Translations under genes and position numbers: made by a program
Part shown: positions 16,763 to 23,879 of the stretch, one piece after another
Layout: each line of letters begins with the position of its first letter
Position numbering within the stretch: position 1 is the stretch's first letter
Virus record (IMG/VR): IMGVR_UViG_3300037840_000197
Span: 1 to 40,091 of that record
Length of the DNA: 40,091 bases
Strand: one strand, 5' to 3'
Source of the DNA: a virus
The notes under the pieces: model-generated
Database searches by the model: none
What the model saw: the letters and a program-made list of their open reading frames with translations, nothing else
Told to the model about the DNA's origin: nothing

Positions 16763-17838
16763 CGCAGGATTGGCGACTCGAAATATTTCCAAGAGAGTGC
16801 CGCGATTGCGACCGTGAGGCCAGTGGCCGCGACACCGAGAAGCAGATTGCTGCCGAGAAAGTGCGACAGTCCGACGTACGTTTCGAAATGAACCAAGTAC
16901 ATGGTGTAGCTGATCGTCCCGATATACAGAATTGGCCTGACCCGTAAAAAGGAAAGCGTGGAATGGCCTTCCAGTCGGACGCAGGACGCAACGATGCAGC
17001 CAAACAGCAACGCAATGAGGCTATATCCAAAAATGCTGAAAAGCTCAGTGGATCGAACTTCAGTGCCGCGAAATAGACCGCAGCGTGCCGAGAGCCAGAT
17101 GGTGGCAACCGACAGCGGAAGAATTGGAGCCAAGAAGGCCCACTTCGAAATGGCGGGGCGGGCCTTCAGAAGAAGTGCAATGCAGGCCCCAACAGCCAAC
17201 GTGTCAAAGCGCGGGATGAATCCAACGCCTTCCCTCCAGTCAACCGTGTGAGTAAGGCCACGAAGCGCCGGGCAGAGAAACAATGGCGCGATGGCAAATA
17301 CCCCAATCCACTTCTTTGAAGTCTTCAAAACAATCGGCGCCCACAGAAGATAGAACAACTCTTCGACGGCAAGTGACCAGTAAACCCCTATTCCAAGGCT
17401 GTACAGCGAAAAGTCTGCGGGGTGAAATGGCTGCGACGAAAGATCGAACGGGGCGCGACCTAGTAAACGCTGAAAGACAAGATGAAGTGAGATCCCCTTC
17501 CGGATAGCCGGGAGGAAAAACAAAGGTTGCAGCCAGCTCGAGCTGTCGAAGCCTTCGCGATGAACGAACACGAGGACCGCAATTATCGCAAGCACGGCAT
17601 AGTAAGGAGGGAAGATCCGCAGAATCCTTCGCCAGTAGAACTTGCGGTAAGGCGTCGGATCGCTGCGAAGTTCAAGAAGGATGCCGGTAATTAAGAACCC
17701 CGAAATGACGAAGAACAGATCCACGCCGACCCAGCCCATCGTAAACCAACGCGAGTGCGGGGTAAAGTGCAGCAACAGCACGGCCGAGATTGCCAGCGTC
17801 CGCAAGCCGTCGAGTTCGAATATGCGCCCCTTGCTCAT
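16690..17838 (-). CDS. Acyltransferase 3 family membrane O-acyltransferase (OafA/YrhL-like)
   Basis: The 382-aa membrane protein has the family signatures in order: ELDGLRTLAISAVLLLHF (with the catalytic-type His), GWVGVDLFFVISGFLITG, YWRRILRIFPPYY, VYWSLAVEELFYLLW and SYTMYLVHF, with about ten hydrophobic segments. Enzymes of this family transfer acetyl or other acyl groups to sugars of lipopolysaccharide or exopolysaccharide. In P22-like phages such genes change the O-antigen and so block superinfection (lysogenic conversion). It is on the minus strand inside the fibre cluster and is preceded by a tiny gene with an ATGA overlap, so it is a transcriptionally separate 'moron'. Its ATG lies at 17838. 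All core motifs are intact. Confidence 0.93.
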   Translation of the reverse strand: MSKGRIFELDGLRTLAISAVLLLHFTPHSRWFTMGWVGVDLFFVISGFLITGILLELRSDPTPYRKFYWRRILRIFPPYYAVLAIIAVLVFVHREGFDSSSWLQPLFFLPAIRKGISLHLVFQRLLGRAPFDLSSQPFHPADFSLYSLGIGVYWSLAVEELFYLLWAPIVLKTSKKWIGVFAIAPLFLCPALRGLTHTVDWREGVGFIPRFDTLAVGACIALLLKARPAISKWAFLAPILPLSVATIWLSARCGLFRGTEVRSTELFSIFGYSLIALLFGCIVASCVRLEGHSTLSFLRVRPILYIGTISYTMYLVHFETYVGLSHFLGSNLLLGVAATGLTVAIAALSWKYFESPILRYKPYLPFRYASTSPISVPFKTRL

Positions 17839-20353
17839 CGGGAGGCAGGTTTGCCGCCGCGCTTACCGTTTCGGCGCGCAGCTCGCGCTTTGCGTTCGGA
17901 TTTTACTTTGCCGCCCTTGCGGCCGAGGGCTTGCGCGGCTCTATTCTTCATGCTTCGACCGTAACCCAAGCGCTTGGGTTTGTCTATGGCTCTTTGGTAT
18001 TAGCCTTCTCGGCGCCTCGGGTTTCGGACAGGCATGGTCGGGAATTCTACCTACCTCCCGCGCAATCGATTGGAGCGGAGCTGGCGTCGTGGGCGGCATT
18101 CCTTCAGCAACATGGACGCAGTGTGGTCCGACAATCTCTGCGTATTCCGGTGTCGTGGACACCATCAATAACGCCCTCCAGCACTCGGCGGTTGGATACA
18201 CAGGCTGTGGGGCGAATACCTACGTACAGCTCGCCGGAACGCACGCCAGCCCAGCAACTTTCAATCTGAGCGGAGGGACGACCGGTTCTAACGGAATAGA
18301 TTTTGCCAGCATCTCCAACGATCTTCTGCGGGGCGGGGGAGGTGACGCAACCCTCCTCGTGTTCGGAACTGGCATGGATAAGAACTGCAATGGCGGGGCT
18401 AATACGGCCATCTGTATTCAGGGGGCTCATGGTGAATATCCCAACGGAAACACCGGGACAACCTACCCGTGGACGGCGGGTTACGCACAAGGTTCAAATC
18501 AGATCACGATAACCGGCGGCCCGGCGGCCATCACGCTGAACTCGACCATCATCGTAATGGATCAGGATGACGATGGCTACACTGGAGACCCGGCAGTCGG
18601 AATCGCAATCGACACCGGAAACTATTTTAACTGCGGCGATGTTTATGGCGAACTCGGCAATGGGAACGCGCAGACGGTCAACACTTCCGGAACGTCTGTA
18701 ACGTGGAACTCGGGCGTGCAATTTACCACCACTTGGCTCTCTGGTGGGGGAACGCTGCAATACAACATCAATGGAACCATTTATACGGTCGCAACGATTC
18801 CCAGCGCCACGTCGATGACCCTCACCACATCGGCGGGGACTCAAACGAACGTCAACGCCTATCCCGTGGCGGGTTGCGCGGTCAACGGGCCGGATGGTGG
18901 TAACGGAAGAGTGCACAGATTTCAAGTGGAGATGAGCCAAGCCACGGCCTACAACTCAGCAACCGGAGTGATCACCCTTGCAAATCCGCTGAAGCATCCG
19001 AACTGGAGAAGTGGACAGAGCCCTGAAATCTGGCTTATTCAGCCGGTAATGAATGACGGAGTCGAGAACTTATCCATTGACCTGAGCGGGGATTCCTCGG
19101 CCAACGATGGAATCGCTTTCATCAATGCCTATAACGTTTGGGCGAGCGGAGTCCGCGTTATCAAGCCCGTTCAGTACGCCCTTCATGCTGAAGATGTGGA
19201 TCATTTCACTTGGCAGTCAAATTACGCCTTCGCCGCGCAGACGGCCAGTGGGACCGATTCTTCCATTGCACACGTGACGCAGGTCGGCGATGGCCTGGTG
19301 CAGAACAATATCAGCGAGCAATACCTCACGCACTTCTTCGGGGAAGGACCGGACAGCGGCACGGTCGTCGGCTACAACTTTTTCATCAGCGATAATGTGA
19401 CCTCGGGCAACATGAATCAGTCCCATCGTCCGCACTCGAACGGCAACGATTATGTGCTCGACGAAGGCAACGTCTCGAACGGCTATTACGGCGAAAACAT
19501 TCACGGCAGCAGCCCCATGCACACCGACTTCCGCAATTTCTATACTGGATGGGAATCCTGTGGCACCTCGGGAACCTGCGGCGGAGCGGGTAGCAAGAGT
19601 TTCGGCACCGTTCCTGTGTGGCTTGAAGCCTACAGCGGTCGCTACGCCAACATCATCGCGGATGTGCTGGGGACGCCGGGCTACCACACGACCTACACTA
19701 CTGCGAGCGCTTCCACCGGCATCTATGAACTAGGAAATGGCAACAACAATTTCACGCCCAACGTTCCCACTGATCCGCTGACTTCCTCGACCCTGGTGCG
19801 ATGGGGAAATTACGACGTGGTCAACACGGCGGTCCTCGAATGCACGGCCCTGAACACTCCGATAGCTGCCTGCACTGCGGATGAACGCGGAGACGCGGCC
19901 CCAACCTATCCGGGGCTTTCCAGTCCTGCTACAACGTTTCCGGCATCGTTCTATCTCTCTGCGAAGCCTTCGTGGTGGGGGACAATGCCCTACCCTGCAA
20001 TCGGCCCGGATGTGAGCAGTGGCAACCTGGGCCAGTGTTCGGGCACGCTGAATGTCGCCAATCAATATAACGGGGTTGCCGCGCTTTCGAATTCTCAATG
20101 CGGAAGCCACGGCATTACCGCGTCGGCCTGGGGTGGACACGTCAACGCGAACCCAGCCATGACTTGCTATCTGAACACAATGGGTGGGCCTCCGGACGGA
20201 TCGAACGCAAGTGCGCTCAGCTTCAATGCGAACACTTGCTACCAGGGCAATCCCGCAAATCCCGGCACATCGAAGGCCCCCGGCTTAACTCTCACACCCG
20301 GCATCTCGGTCACAGAATTACACCTCCCGGCTCATTTCCATGCCCATCCCTGA
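17822..20353 (+). CDS. Beta-helix tailspike-like protein (probable depolymerase); start uncertain
   Basis: The open frame codes for a large protein whose mature part is a right-handed parallel beta-helix. It has many short G-N-x-I/V turns (VQNNISEQYLTHFFGEG, VVGYNFFISDNVTSG, DYVLDEGNVSNGYYGENIHG), as in pectate-lyase-like and tailspike enzymes. A hydrophobic segment ending in LLGASGFGQ (about 17984-18030) looks like the signal peptide seen on the other fibre genes. No ATG, GTG or TTG occurs in frame just before it. The nearest are TTG 17831 and ATG 17822, which would add an Arg/Cys-rich extension antisense to the minus-strand genes. A rare start codon or a sequencing frameshift near 17,950-18,000 is also possible. 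Catalytic residues cannot be fixed. Tailspike function is inferred. Confidence 0.7.
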   Translation: MRPLLIGRQVCRRAYRFGAQLALCVRILLCRPCGRGLARLYSSCFDRNPSAWVCLWLFGISLLGASGFGQAWSGILPTSRAIDWSGAGVVGGIPSATWTQCGPTISAYSGVVDTINNALQHSAVGYTGCGANTYVQLAGTHASPATFNLSGGTTGSNGIDFASISNDLLRGGGGDATLLVFGTGMDKNCNGGANTAICIQGAHGEYPNGNTGTTYPWTAGYAQGSNQITITGGPAAITLNSTIIVMDQDDDGYTGDPAVGIAIDTGNYFNCGDVYGELGNGNAQTVNTSGTSVTWNSGVQFTTTWLSGGGTLQYNINGTIYTVATIPSATSMTLTTSAGTQTNVNAYPVAGCAVNGPDGGNGRVHRFQVEMSQATAYNSATGVITLANPLKHPNWRSGQSPEIWLIQPVMNDGVENLSIDLSGDSSANDGIAFINAYNVWASGVRVIKPVQYALHAEDVDHFTWQSNYAFAAQTASGTDSSIAHVTQVGDGLVQNNISEQYLTHFFGEGPDSGTVVGYNFFISDNVTSGNMNQSHRPHSNGNDYVLDEGNVSNGYYGENIHGSSPMHTDFRNFYTGWESCGTSGTCGGAGSKSFGTVPVWLEAYSGRYANIIADVLGTPGYHTTYTTASASTGIYELGNGNNNFTPNVPTDPLTSSTLVRWGNYDVVNTAVLECTALNTPIAACTADERGDAAPTYPGLSSPATTFPASFYLSAKPSWWGTMPYPAIGPDVSSGNLGQCSGTLNVANQYNGVAALSNSQCGSHGITASAWGGHVNANPAMTCYLNTMGGPPDGSNASALSFNANTCYQGNPANPGTSKAPGLTLTPGISVTELHLPAHFHAHP
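17835..17951 (-). CDS. Tiny basic Gly/Arg/Lys protein upstream of the acyltransferase
   Basis: This 38-aa protein is read on the minus strand and ends at a TGA overlapping the ATG of the acyltransferase (ATGA), so the pair is probably translationally coupled. The sequence starts MKNRAAQALGRKGGKVKSER and continues with ARAARRNGKRGG, matching a widespread family of very small basic proteins. A second, longer member is at 32646-32840. The family is probably nucleic-acid binding, but that is a guess from charge. An 18-bp perfect palindrome lies 12 bp upstream of its start. Confidence 0.7.
   Translation of the reverse strand: MKNRAAQALGRKGGKVKSERKARAARRNGKRGGKPASR
17963..17980. promoter_or_regulatory. 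18-bp perfect palindrome, operator candidate
   Basis: The sequence AACCCAAGCGCTTGGGTT is identical on both strands. It lies just upstream of the minus-strand small gene/acyltransferase pair and near the 5' end of the tailspike gene on the plus strand. A perfect 18-bp palindrome is not expected by chance in 40 kb, and its place between diverging genes suggests a repressor-binding site. Confidence 0.5.
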
Positions 20354-20645
20354 TCTGCTAAAGCCGATCGACTACGAGTTCTATCGCCAGGTCCCGATGC
20401 CGAAAGGCGGCTGGCCCGACCGCGAGAACCCGAAAGCGCTGCGCAAATCGCTCGACAAGGCCCATGACAATCTGGGCCAGGTGGTGCGTGAGAACGACCG
20501 CTTGCGGAAGGCGCTGATCATGTTTAGCCAGCGGCAAACCCTCTGGATAAAGATCGTGATCTCCGCGCTGGGCGTGCTCGCGGCGTCGGTGTGTTCGATT
20601 CTCGGCTGGCTGATTCCCTACGCGATCCGCGGCATGGCGAAGTGA
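20340..20645 (+). CDS. Coiled-coil protein with one C-terminal membrane segment (lysis module)
   Basis: The 101-aa protein overlaps the tailspike 3' end by 14 bp. Residues 30-65 form a Lys/Asp/Arg-rich helix. Residues about 68-95 are a single transmembrane segment (WIKIVISALGVLAASVCSIL), and the C-terminus is short and basic. The arrangement could fit a holin-like or spanin-like lysis accessory protein or a haemolysin-XhlA-type protein, which also joins a coiled coil to one C-terminal membrane segment. It precedes the transglycosylase by 238 bp. The exact class is not settled. Confidence 0.65.
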   Translation: MPIPDLLKPIDYEFYRQVPMPKGGWPDRENPKALRKSLDKAHDNLGQVVRENDRLRKALIMFSQRQTLWIKIVISALGVLAASVCSILGWLIPYAIRGMAK

Positions 20646-20673
20646 CAAACCGCGCGACAAAAGCAGCGACAGA

Positions 20674-20868
20674 ATGACGCCGAAGATGCTCATCTCGCGC
20701 AACCTGGCGCACAAGATCAACAGTGGATTGCAGGTCATCATGAGCCTGATCGAAACCGGGCAGTCGAGCCGCGCCATCGTGACCATCCGCGAACTCTCGG
20801 AGCTGGTGAACGGCTGCGTGGAATCGAGAGACGAAGAAAAGCAACGCGAGCTGCGCGAACAATCCTAG
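20674..20868 (+). CDS. Small helical protein between lysis genes
   Basis: This 64-aa protein is helical with no membrane segment. The sequence NLAHKINSGLQVIMSLIETG followed by AIVTIRELSELVNG recalls the dimerisation helices of histidine kinases (H-x-x-N-x-L-Q). It lacks any kinase domain, so it may only share a two-helix hairpin. There is no strong Shine-Dalgarno. The function is unknown. Clean frame and operon position support that it is real. Confidence 0.55.
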   Translation: MTPKMLISRNLAHKINSGLQVIMSLIETGQSSRAIVTIRELSELVNGCVESRDEEKQRELREQS

Positions 20869-20883
20869 TTCCCTTCCCCGAAA

Positions 20884-21339
20884 ATGTTCCCCGATCTCTT
20901 TAACGCCGATGCAAAAACGCGGCTCGCTTTCATTATTCCGATCGCGCTCAAAACCAGCTTGTCGCCTGCGTTGGTTTGTGCCGTCTGCGAGCAAGAGAGT
21001 TCGTGGAATCCCTGGGCGATTCGCTTCGAGCCCGCATTCGAAGCCCGCTACATCAAGCCTGCACTTCCGGCGGCGCCGACGACCCGTGAGCTCACGAAGG
21101 CGATGTCATTTGGCTTGATGCAGATCATGGGCGAGACTGCGATCGAACTGGGATGGACGGGGAACTTCTTGAGCGAGCTCTGCTATCCCGCGATGGGTGC
21201 GCTATTCGGCTGCAAGAAATTACAGCAGTGCTTCGTCAATCATCCCGACCGCGAAGCTGCATTGCTCGCTTACAACGGCGGCGGAAATCCTCTCTACGCT
21301 TCTCAGGTTCTGGGGCGGGTCTCGAACTACACAGGATAA
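20884..21339 (+). CDS. SLT-type lytic transglycosylase (endolysin)
   Basis: The 151-aa enzyme cleaves peptidoglycan between N-acetylmuramic acid and N-acetylglucosamine. Motifs of the SLT/goose-lysozyme-like family are in order: CEQESSWNPWAI with catalytic Glu at about residue 38, SFGLMQIMGETAIELGW at about 76-92, and ALLAYNGGGNPLYASQVLGR near the C-terminus. It has no signal peptide, so a holin would be needed to release it, and a holin-like gene follows 15 bp later. It is a compact single-domain enzyme without a cell-wall-binding domain. Confidence 0.92.
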   Translation: MFPDLFNADAKTRLAFIIPIALKTSLSPALVCAVCEQESSWNPWAIRFEPAFEARYIKPALPAAPTTRELTKAMSFGLMQIMGETAIELGWTGNFLSELCYPAMGALFGCKKLQQCFVNHPDREAALLAYNGGGNPLYASQVLGRVSNYTG

Positions 21340-21354
21340 AAAGAAAGGAATTTT

Positions 21355-21609
21355 ATGATTACGAAACTTTCAATGTGGTGGGCCTCTCTGCCGCACGCGG
21401 TGCGAACTGGCATCGTGCTATTTCTCGGCGCCGCCGGCGGCGTTCTGAAACACGCGCTCACTCAACCGAACGCCTGCATGACCGGGCCGTGTTTGCAAGG
21501 GTACGTCATTGCCGCGATGCACGCGGGAGCGACCGCGCTGATTGCCCTCTACATCCCTTCCCCGCTCGGACGCACACCGTGGCCGGGTGAAGCGAATCAG
21601 TCGAAGTAA
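21355..21609 (+). CDS. Holin-like two-helix membrane protein
   Basis: The 84-aa protein starts at an ATG with AAAGGAA upstream and follows the transglycosylase closely. It has two hydrophobic segments (AVRTGIVLFLGAAGGVLKHAL and IAAMHAGATALIALYIP) separated by a Cys-containing loop, and a polar C-terminus. This topology and location are those of phage holins, which permeabilise the inner membrane to release the endolysin. The family is not recognised by motif. Confidence 0.75.
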   Translation: MITKLSMWWASLPHAVRTGIVLFLGAAGGVLKHALTQPNACMTGPCLQGYVIAAMHAGATALIALYIPSPLGRTPWPGEANQSK

Positions 21610-21613
21610 ATTT

Positions 21614-21726
21614 GTATAGCTCGCGGCTGTAATCATTAATCGCCAGTATTCATGGGGTTGCGGAATTGACCTGGCGCCGGCGCTAGGATCCGTCGGCGAG
21701 CTGGCCGGCTAACCCCAAAGCTATAC
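21614..21726 (+). ncRNA. Candidate structured RNA between holin-like genes
   Basis: Four nested or adjacent helices can be drawn by hand. An 8-bp closing stem pairs GTATAGCT (21614-21621) with AGCTATAC (21719-21726). A 6-bp stem pairs GGGGTT (21654-21659) with AACCCC (21711-21716). Within this, CGCCGGCG pairs with CGTCGGCG (one G-U) around an 8-nt loop, and AGCT pairs with GGCT around GGCC. The element sits in the 156-bp gap before the gene at 21766. There is no T-run, so it is not an ordinary terminator. I recognise no known RNA family. Confidence 0.5.
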
Positions 21727-21765
21727 CGATTTCATCAACGCAATTCAAAATTCTAAGGAGAAAAA

Positions 21766-22134
21766 ATGAGCAATAAAGTAGTCACGTTTCTCGAAGCAAT
21801 CGGCAAGGATTTCGTAAAGGGACTCGATGCCGTTCTACCCTATGCGGCGACCGTGGGCGAAACCGCAGTCGGCATCTTCGCTCCCAGCTTAGGTCCGCTA
21901 TTCAATACAACCGTCTCCGCAATCGTTCTCGCGGAACAAAAGTATGCCGCTCTCGGCAAGCAAAAAGGAACCGGTGCGCAGAAACTCGCGGACGTTCTGC
22001 AAATCTCCGAGCCAGTCATCGCGCAAGGTTTGGCGGGACGCTGGCAACCGAACGACACCGCCGCCGTCACTGGGTACATCAATTCCGTGGTGACCGTGCT
22101 AAACGCCGCCCCAGGCGTCGCGCCTTCGGCATGA
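21766..22134 (+). CDS. Hydrophobic small protein, possibly lysis-related
   Basis: The 122-aa protein starts with ATG after a good AAGGAG. A hydrophobic, Ala/Val-rich region at residues 20-60 (VGETAVGIFAPSLGPLFNTT) could be one membrane helix, though it is broken by Pro. The rest is helical and Gln/Lys-containing. It lies in the lysis cluster but no holin signature is clear. It overlaps the next gene by ATGA. Confidence 0.65.
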   Translation: MSNKVVTFLEAIGKDFVKGLDAVLPYAATVGETAVGIFAPSLGPLFNTTVSAIVLAEQKYAALGKQKGTGAQKLADVLQISEPVIAQGLAGRWQPNDTAAVTGYINSVVTVLNAAPGVAPSA

Positions 22135-22292
22135 GCGAACCCACACTCAAGCCCGAAACCATCGCGGATTTGAAGCAGTACGTCCTCGCCAAAAAGGGAA
22201 TGTTCGGGGCGCTGCATCTCAAGAACGTCGAGCAGAGTTGTAACTGCGATATCTGCAAGACAATCAGGGAAGCTGTAGAAGAGTTGAAGTAG
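22131..22292 (+). CDS. Tiny Cys-containing protein
   Basis: This 53-aa protein starts at the ATG overlapping the preceding stop (ATGA). Its C-terminal half has SCNCDICKTIREAV, a CxCxxC cluster that could bind zinc. The composition is helical and charged. It is the last gene of the lysis operon, converging with the minus-strand gene that follows. Function unknown. Confidence 0.6.
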   Translation: MSEPTLKPETIADLKQYVLAKKGMFGALHLKNVEQSCNCDICKTIREAVEELK

Positions 22293-22310
22293 GGCCTAGA
22301 TCGCCTCGCG

Positions 22311-22577
22311 CTACGGCTGCTCTATCGGCATTCCTTGATCTATGACACGCGGAAGTTTCTGACACGGTTCAGATTCGACGCGGACCCATTTCCCATGCTC
22401 ACACCTGGCAATCACGTCGTTTGTGTTTATCGTTATCGTCATGTCTTCCTCGCAAGCGACGGCGGAGATACTGGAAATTGTTGTCAAATCTCCAGTCGTC
22501 ACCATGCCGGCTGTTGGGCCGAAGATTAACTTCGGCTGATGCGACAACAACCACAGAATTGCTGCTATCGGAACCAC
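22311..22577 (-). CDS. Small membrane-anchored or secreted Cys-containing protein
   Basis: The 88-aa protein is read on the minus strand from GTG 22577, preceded by AGGGGAAGT and only 12 bp after the upstream gene. The N-terminus (VPIAAILWLLS) is hydrophobic and could be a weak signal or membrane anchor, followed by a beta-rich domain with three cysteines (VACEED, ARCEHGKW, EPCQ). It forms a two-gene minus-strand operon with the next entry. The family is not recognised. Confidence 0.55.
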   Translation of the reverse strand: MVPIAAILWLLSHQPKLIFGPTAGMVTTGDLTTISSISAVACEEDMTITINTNDVIARCEHGKWVRVESEPCQKLPRVIDQGMPIEQP

Positions 22578-22589
22578 GACTTCCCCTTT

Positions 22590-22970
22590 CTAGCTTGCCT
22601 CGCGCAGCCGTCGTTCCGGCGGAAGGATTTCACCCTCGGGAAGTGAAGGCCCGTAGAGAACGTCTTGCCGTCTCTGCTGGAGTTGCTTCCACGCTTCCTG
22701 GGCGACATCCGGATCCGCGCCGACCAAGTCGAGCAGGATCTTGAAAATCGCCACATCGAACGGCGCGCTGCGCGGCGGCTCTTTCTCGACGGTCACGGTG
22801 CGAGTTGCGCACTGCGGGCAGAGGAATAAGCTCTCCGATTTCGATGTCCGACGCTTCCCCATTCCATGAGTGCGGGCGAAGCAGCGGATCTCGACCGCCG
22901 ATTCTGATGGATCAATCTGGCGAAGACAGCGGGAAGAGCAGCAAATTTGCGATAAACGCACGCGCGGCAT
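22590..22970 (-). CDS. Small zinc-ribbon-like protein, first gene of a minus-strand operon
   Basis: The 126-aa protein starts at ATG 22970 with a strong AGGAG (minus strand, 8 nt upstream). An earlier ATG at 22994 lies inside the repeat region and lacks a ribosome site. Cysteines cluster twice: CCSSRC at about residue 9 and CPQC at about residue 53. A helical region follows (APFDVAIFKILLDLVGADPD) and a Pro/Arg-rich tail. It is oriented against the surrounding genes and has two copies of an 11-bp repeat upstream. It could be a regulator, but no helix-turn-helix is evident. Confidence 0.6.
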   Translation of the reverse strand: MPRVRLSQICCSSRCLRQIDPSESAVEIRCFARTHGMGKRRTSKSESLFLCPQCATRTVTVEKEPPRSAPFDVAIFKILLDLVGADPDVAQEAWKQLQQRRQDVLYGPSLPEGEILPPERRLREAS

Positions 22971-22982
22971 ACTTTCTCCTAG

Positions 22983-23015
22983 GATTGGTACCAAACGTCA
23001 TTTTGATTGGTACCA
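22983..23015. promoter_or_regulatory. Two direct repeats GATTGGTACCA, operator candidate
   Basis: Identical 11-mers at 22983-22993 and 23005-23015 are spaced 22 bp apart start to start, about two helical turns. The first copy contains the perfect palindrome TTGGTACCAA and the second a near copy. They lie 13 to 45 bp upstream of the ATG at 22970 on the minus strand, so a protein bound there would control that operon and could affect the rightward early genes. Confidence 0.55.
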
Positions 23016-23139
23016 TTCGTTTTTAGTGAAGGGAAGGGGATACTGGCAGGACTCAGGCGAGTTAACACTGATTACCTCGGTTTCGATTTGAAACTTCGGT
23101 GACTGCCGGATTTTCGCCGCGCGAAGGTACAGTGGCCGC

Positions 23140-23415
23140 ATGGACGTGAAACTGATCGACTCATTGCAAGAAACAAAGGCAAATCTGCGCGAGGCGCTTC
23201 ACCAGGCCGGGGCTCTTGAATACAAATTCCTTGGTCCTCGTCCGAAGGACGGGCAAAAAGAACCATCCACCCCCGGAAGCGAATCTATTGCGACCCTACT
23301 CAGCGACGTGAGATTTTTGAGCGCCGAACTTGTGAAAGCTCTGTGCGCCCATCACGTTGTCGTCGGCGATTTCGCCTGGGAGAAGGGCATTGGCCAAGTA
23401 GCACGGTTAGGCTAA
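23140..23415 (+). CDS. Small hypothetical early protein
   Basis: This 91-aa protein opens the rightward early region, about 170 bp from the divergent minus-strand operon. It is helical, with a charged N-terminal half (SLQETKANLREALHQAGALE) and a second helix (LLSDVRFLSAELVKALCAHH). No catalytic motif is seen. The next gene begins 6 bp after its stop. Family not recognised. Confidence 0.6.
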   Translation: MDVKLIDSLQETKANLREALHQAGALEYKFLGPRPKDGQKEPSTPGSESIATLLSDVRFLSAELVKALCAHHVVVGDFAWEKGIGQVARLG

Positions 23416-23420
23416 TCACC

Positions 23421-23723
23421 TTGCCCTCCGCCGCCGCGAAAGCGAAACTCAAAAACCTTCCCGCCCTGGTGCTGAAGCACCAGAAGACCCTCGAACGCGC
23501 CAAGCAACTCTACGACCGCGCCGACCAGCAGCTCCTCGAAATCGCGGAACTCTTCATCGAAACCTGCAAACACTGCGGTGCGTCGAGACTACTACCTGAG
23601 TCCTCGATCCCGCTGAACGACGACGGCAAAGTGGCCCGCTTGCATGACAACTACGAGGGCAACACCGTGGTTTGGGGGCATGGTGGAGTGCGAAGGTTCG
23701 GTGTGAAGATTTCGAAGTCGTAG
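23421..23723 (+). CDS. Small early protein with CxxC
   Basis: The 100-aa protein is read from TTG 23421, the first start codon after the preceding gene; an ATG at 23343 is in frame but would overlap that gene by 73 bp. The N-terminal two thirds form a Lys/Leu-rich helix (ALVLKHQKTLERAKQLYDRA), followed by ETCKHCGASRLLPE, a half zinc-ribbon, and a short beta tail. It is followed by a 156-bp gap with a promoter. Function unknown. Confidence 0.55.
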   Translation: MPSAAAKAKLKNLPALVLKHQKTLERAKQLYDRADQQLLEIAELFIETCKHCGASRLLPESSIPLNDDGKVARLHDNYEGNTVVWGHGGVRRFGVKISKS

Positions 23724-23843
23724 TCCCCGCGTTCTTTTCCTTCCGGCTTTTCCTGTAGCACCAATCCAGTTACCCCATCGCGCATCGCTAGTGTTTTCCG
23801 CTGTTTTTCCACACTTGTTGAAAAATGCACAGGAAGTTTGACC

Positions 23844-23872
23844 TTGACAGGAATGGTCCACTACCGGATACT
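23844..23872 (+). promoter_or_regulatory. Sigma-70-type promoter, apparently leaderless
   Basis: TTGACA (23844-23849), an exact 17-bp spacer, and GATACT (23867-23872, four of six matches to TATAAT). The expected start of transcription is at 23879-23880, which is the ATG of the next gene. The messenger would therefore have no leader. No other plausible start or Shine-Dalgarno is present there. Confidence 0.6.
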
Positions 23873-23879
23873 CCGTCGC

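Noticed and set aside
20674-20868. Histidine kinase fragment
   Set aside because: The H-x-x-N-x-L-Q likeness covers two short helices only; there is no ATP-binding domain. It is listed as a small helical protein instead.
21654-21716. Resemblance to an HDV-like ribozyme (GGCGCCGG stretch)
   Set aside because: The nested double pseudoknot of HDV-like ribozymes cannot be drawn. The likeness is a short GC-rich string.
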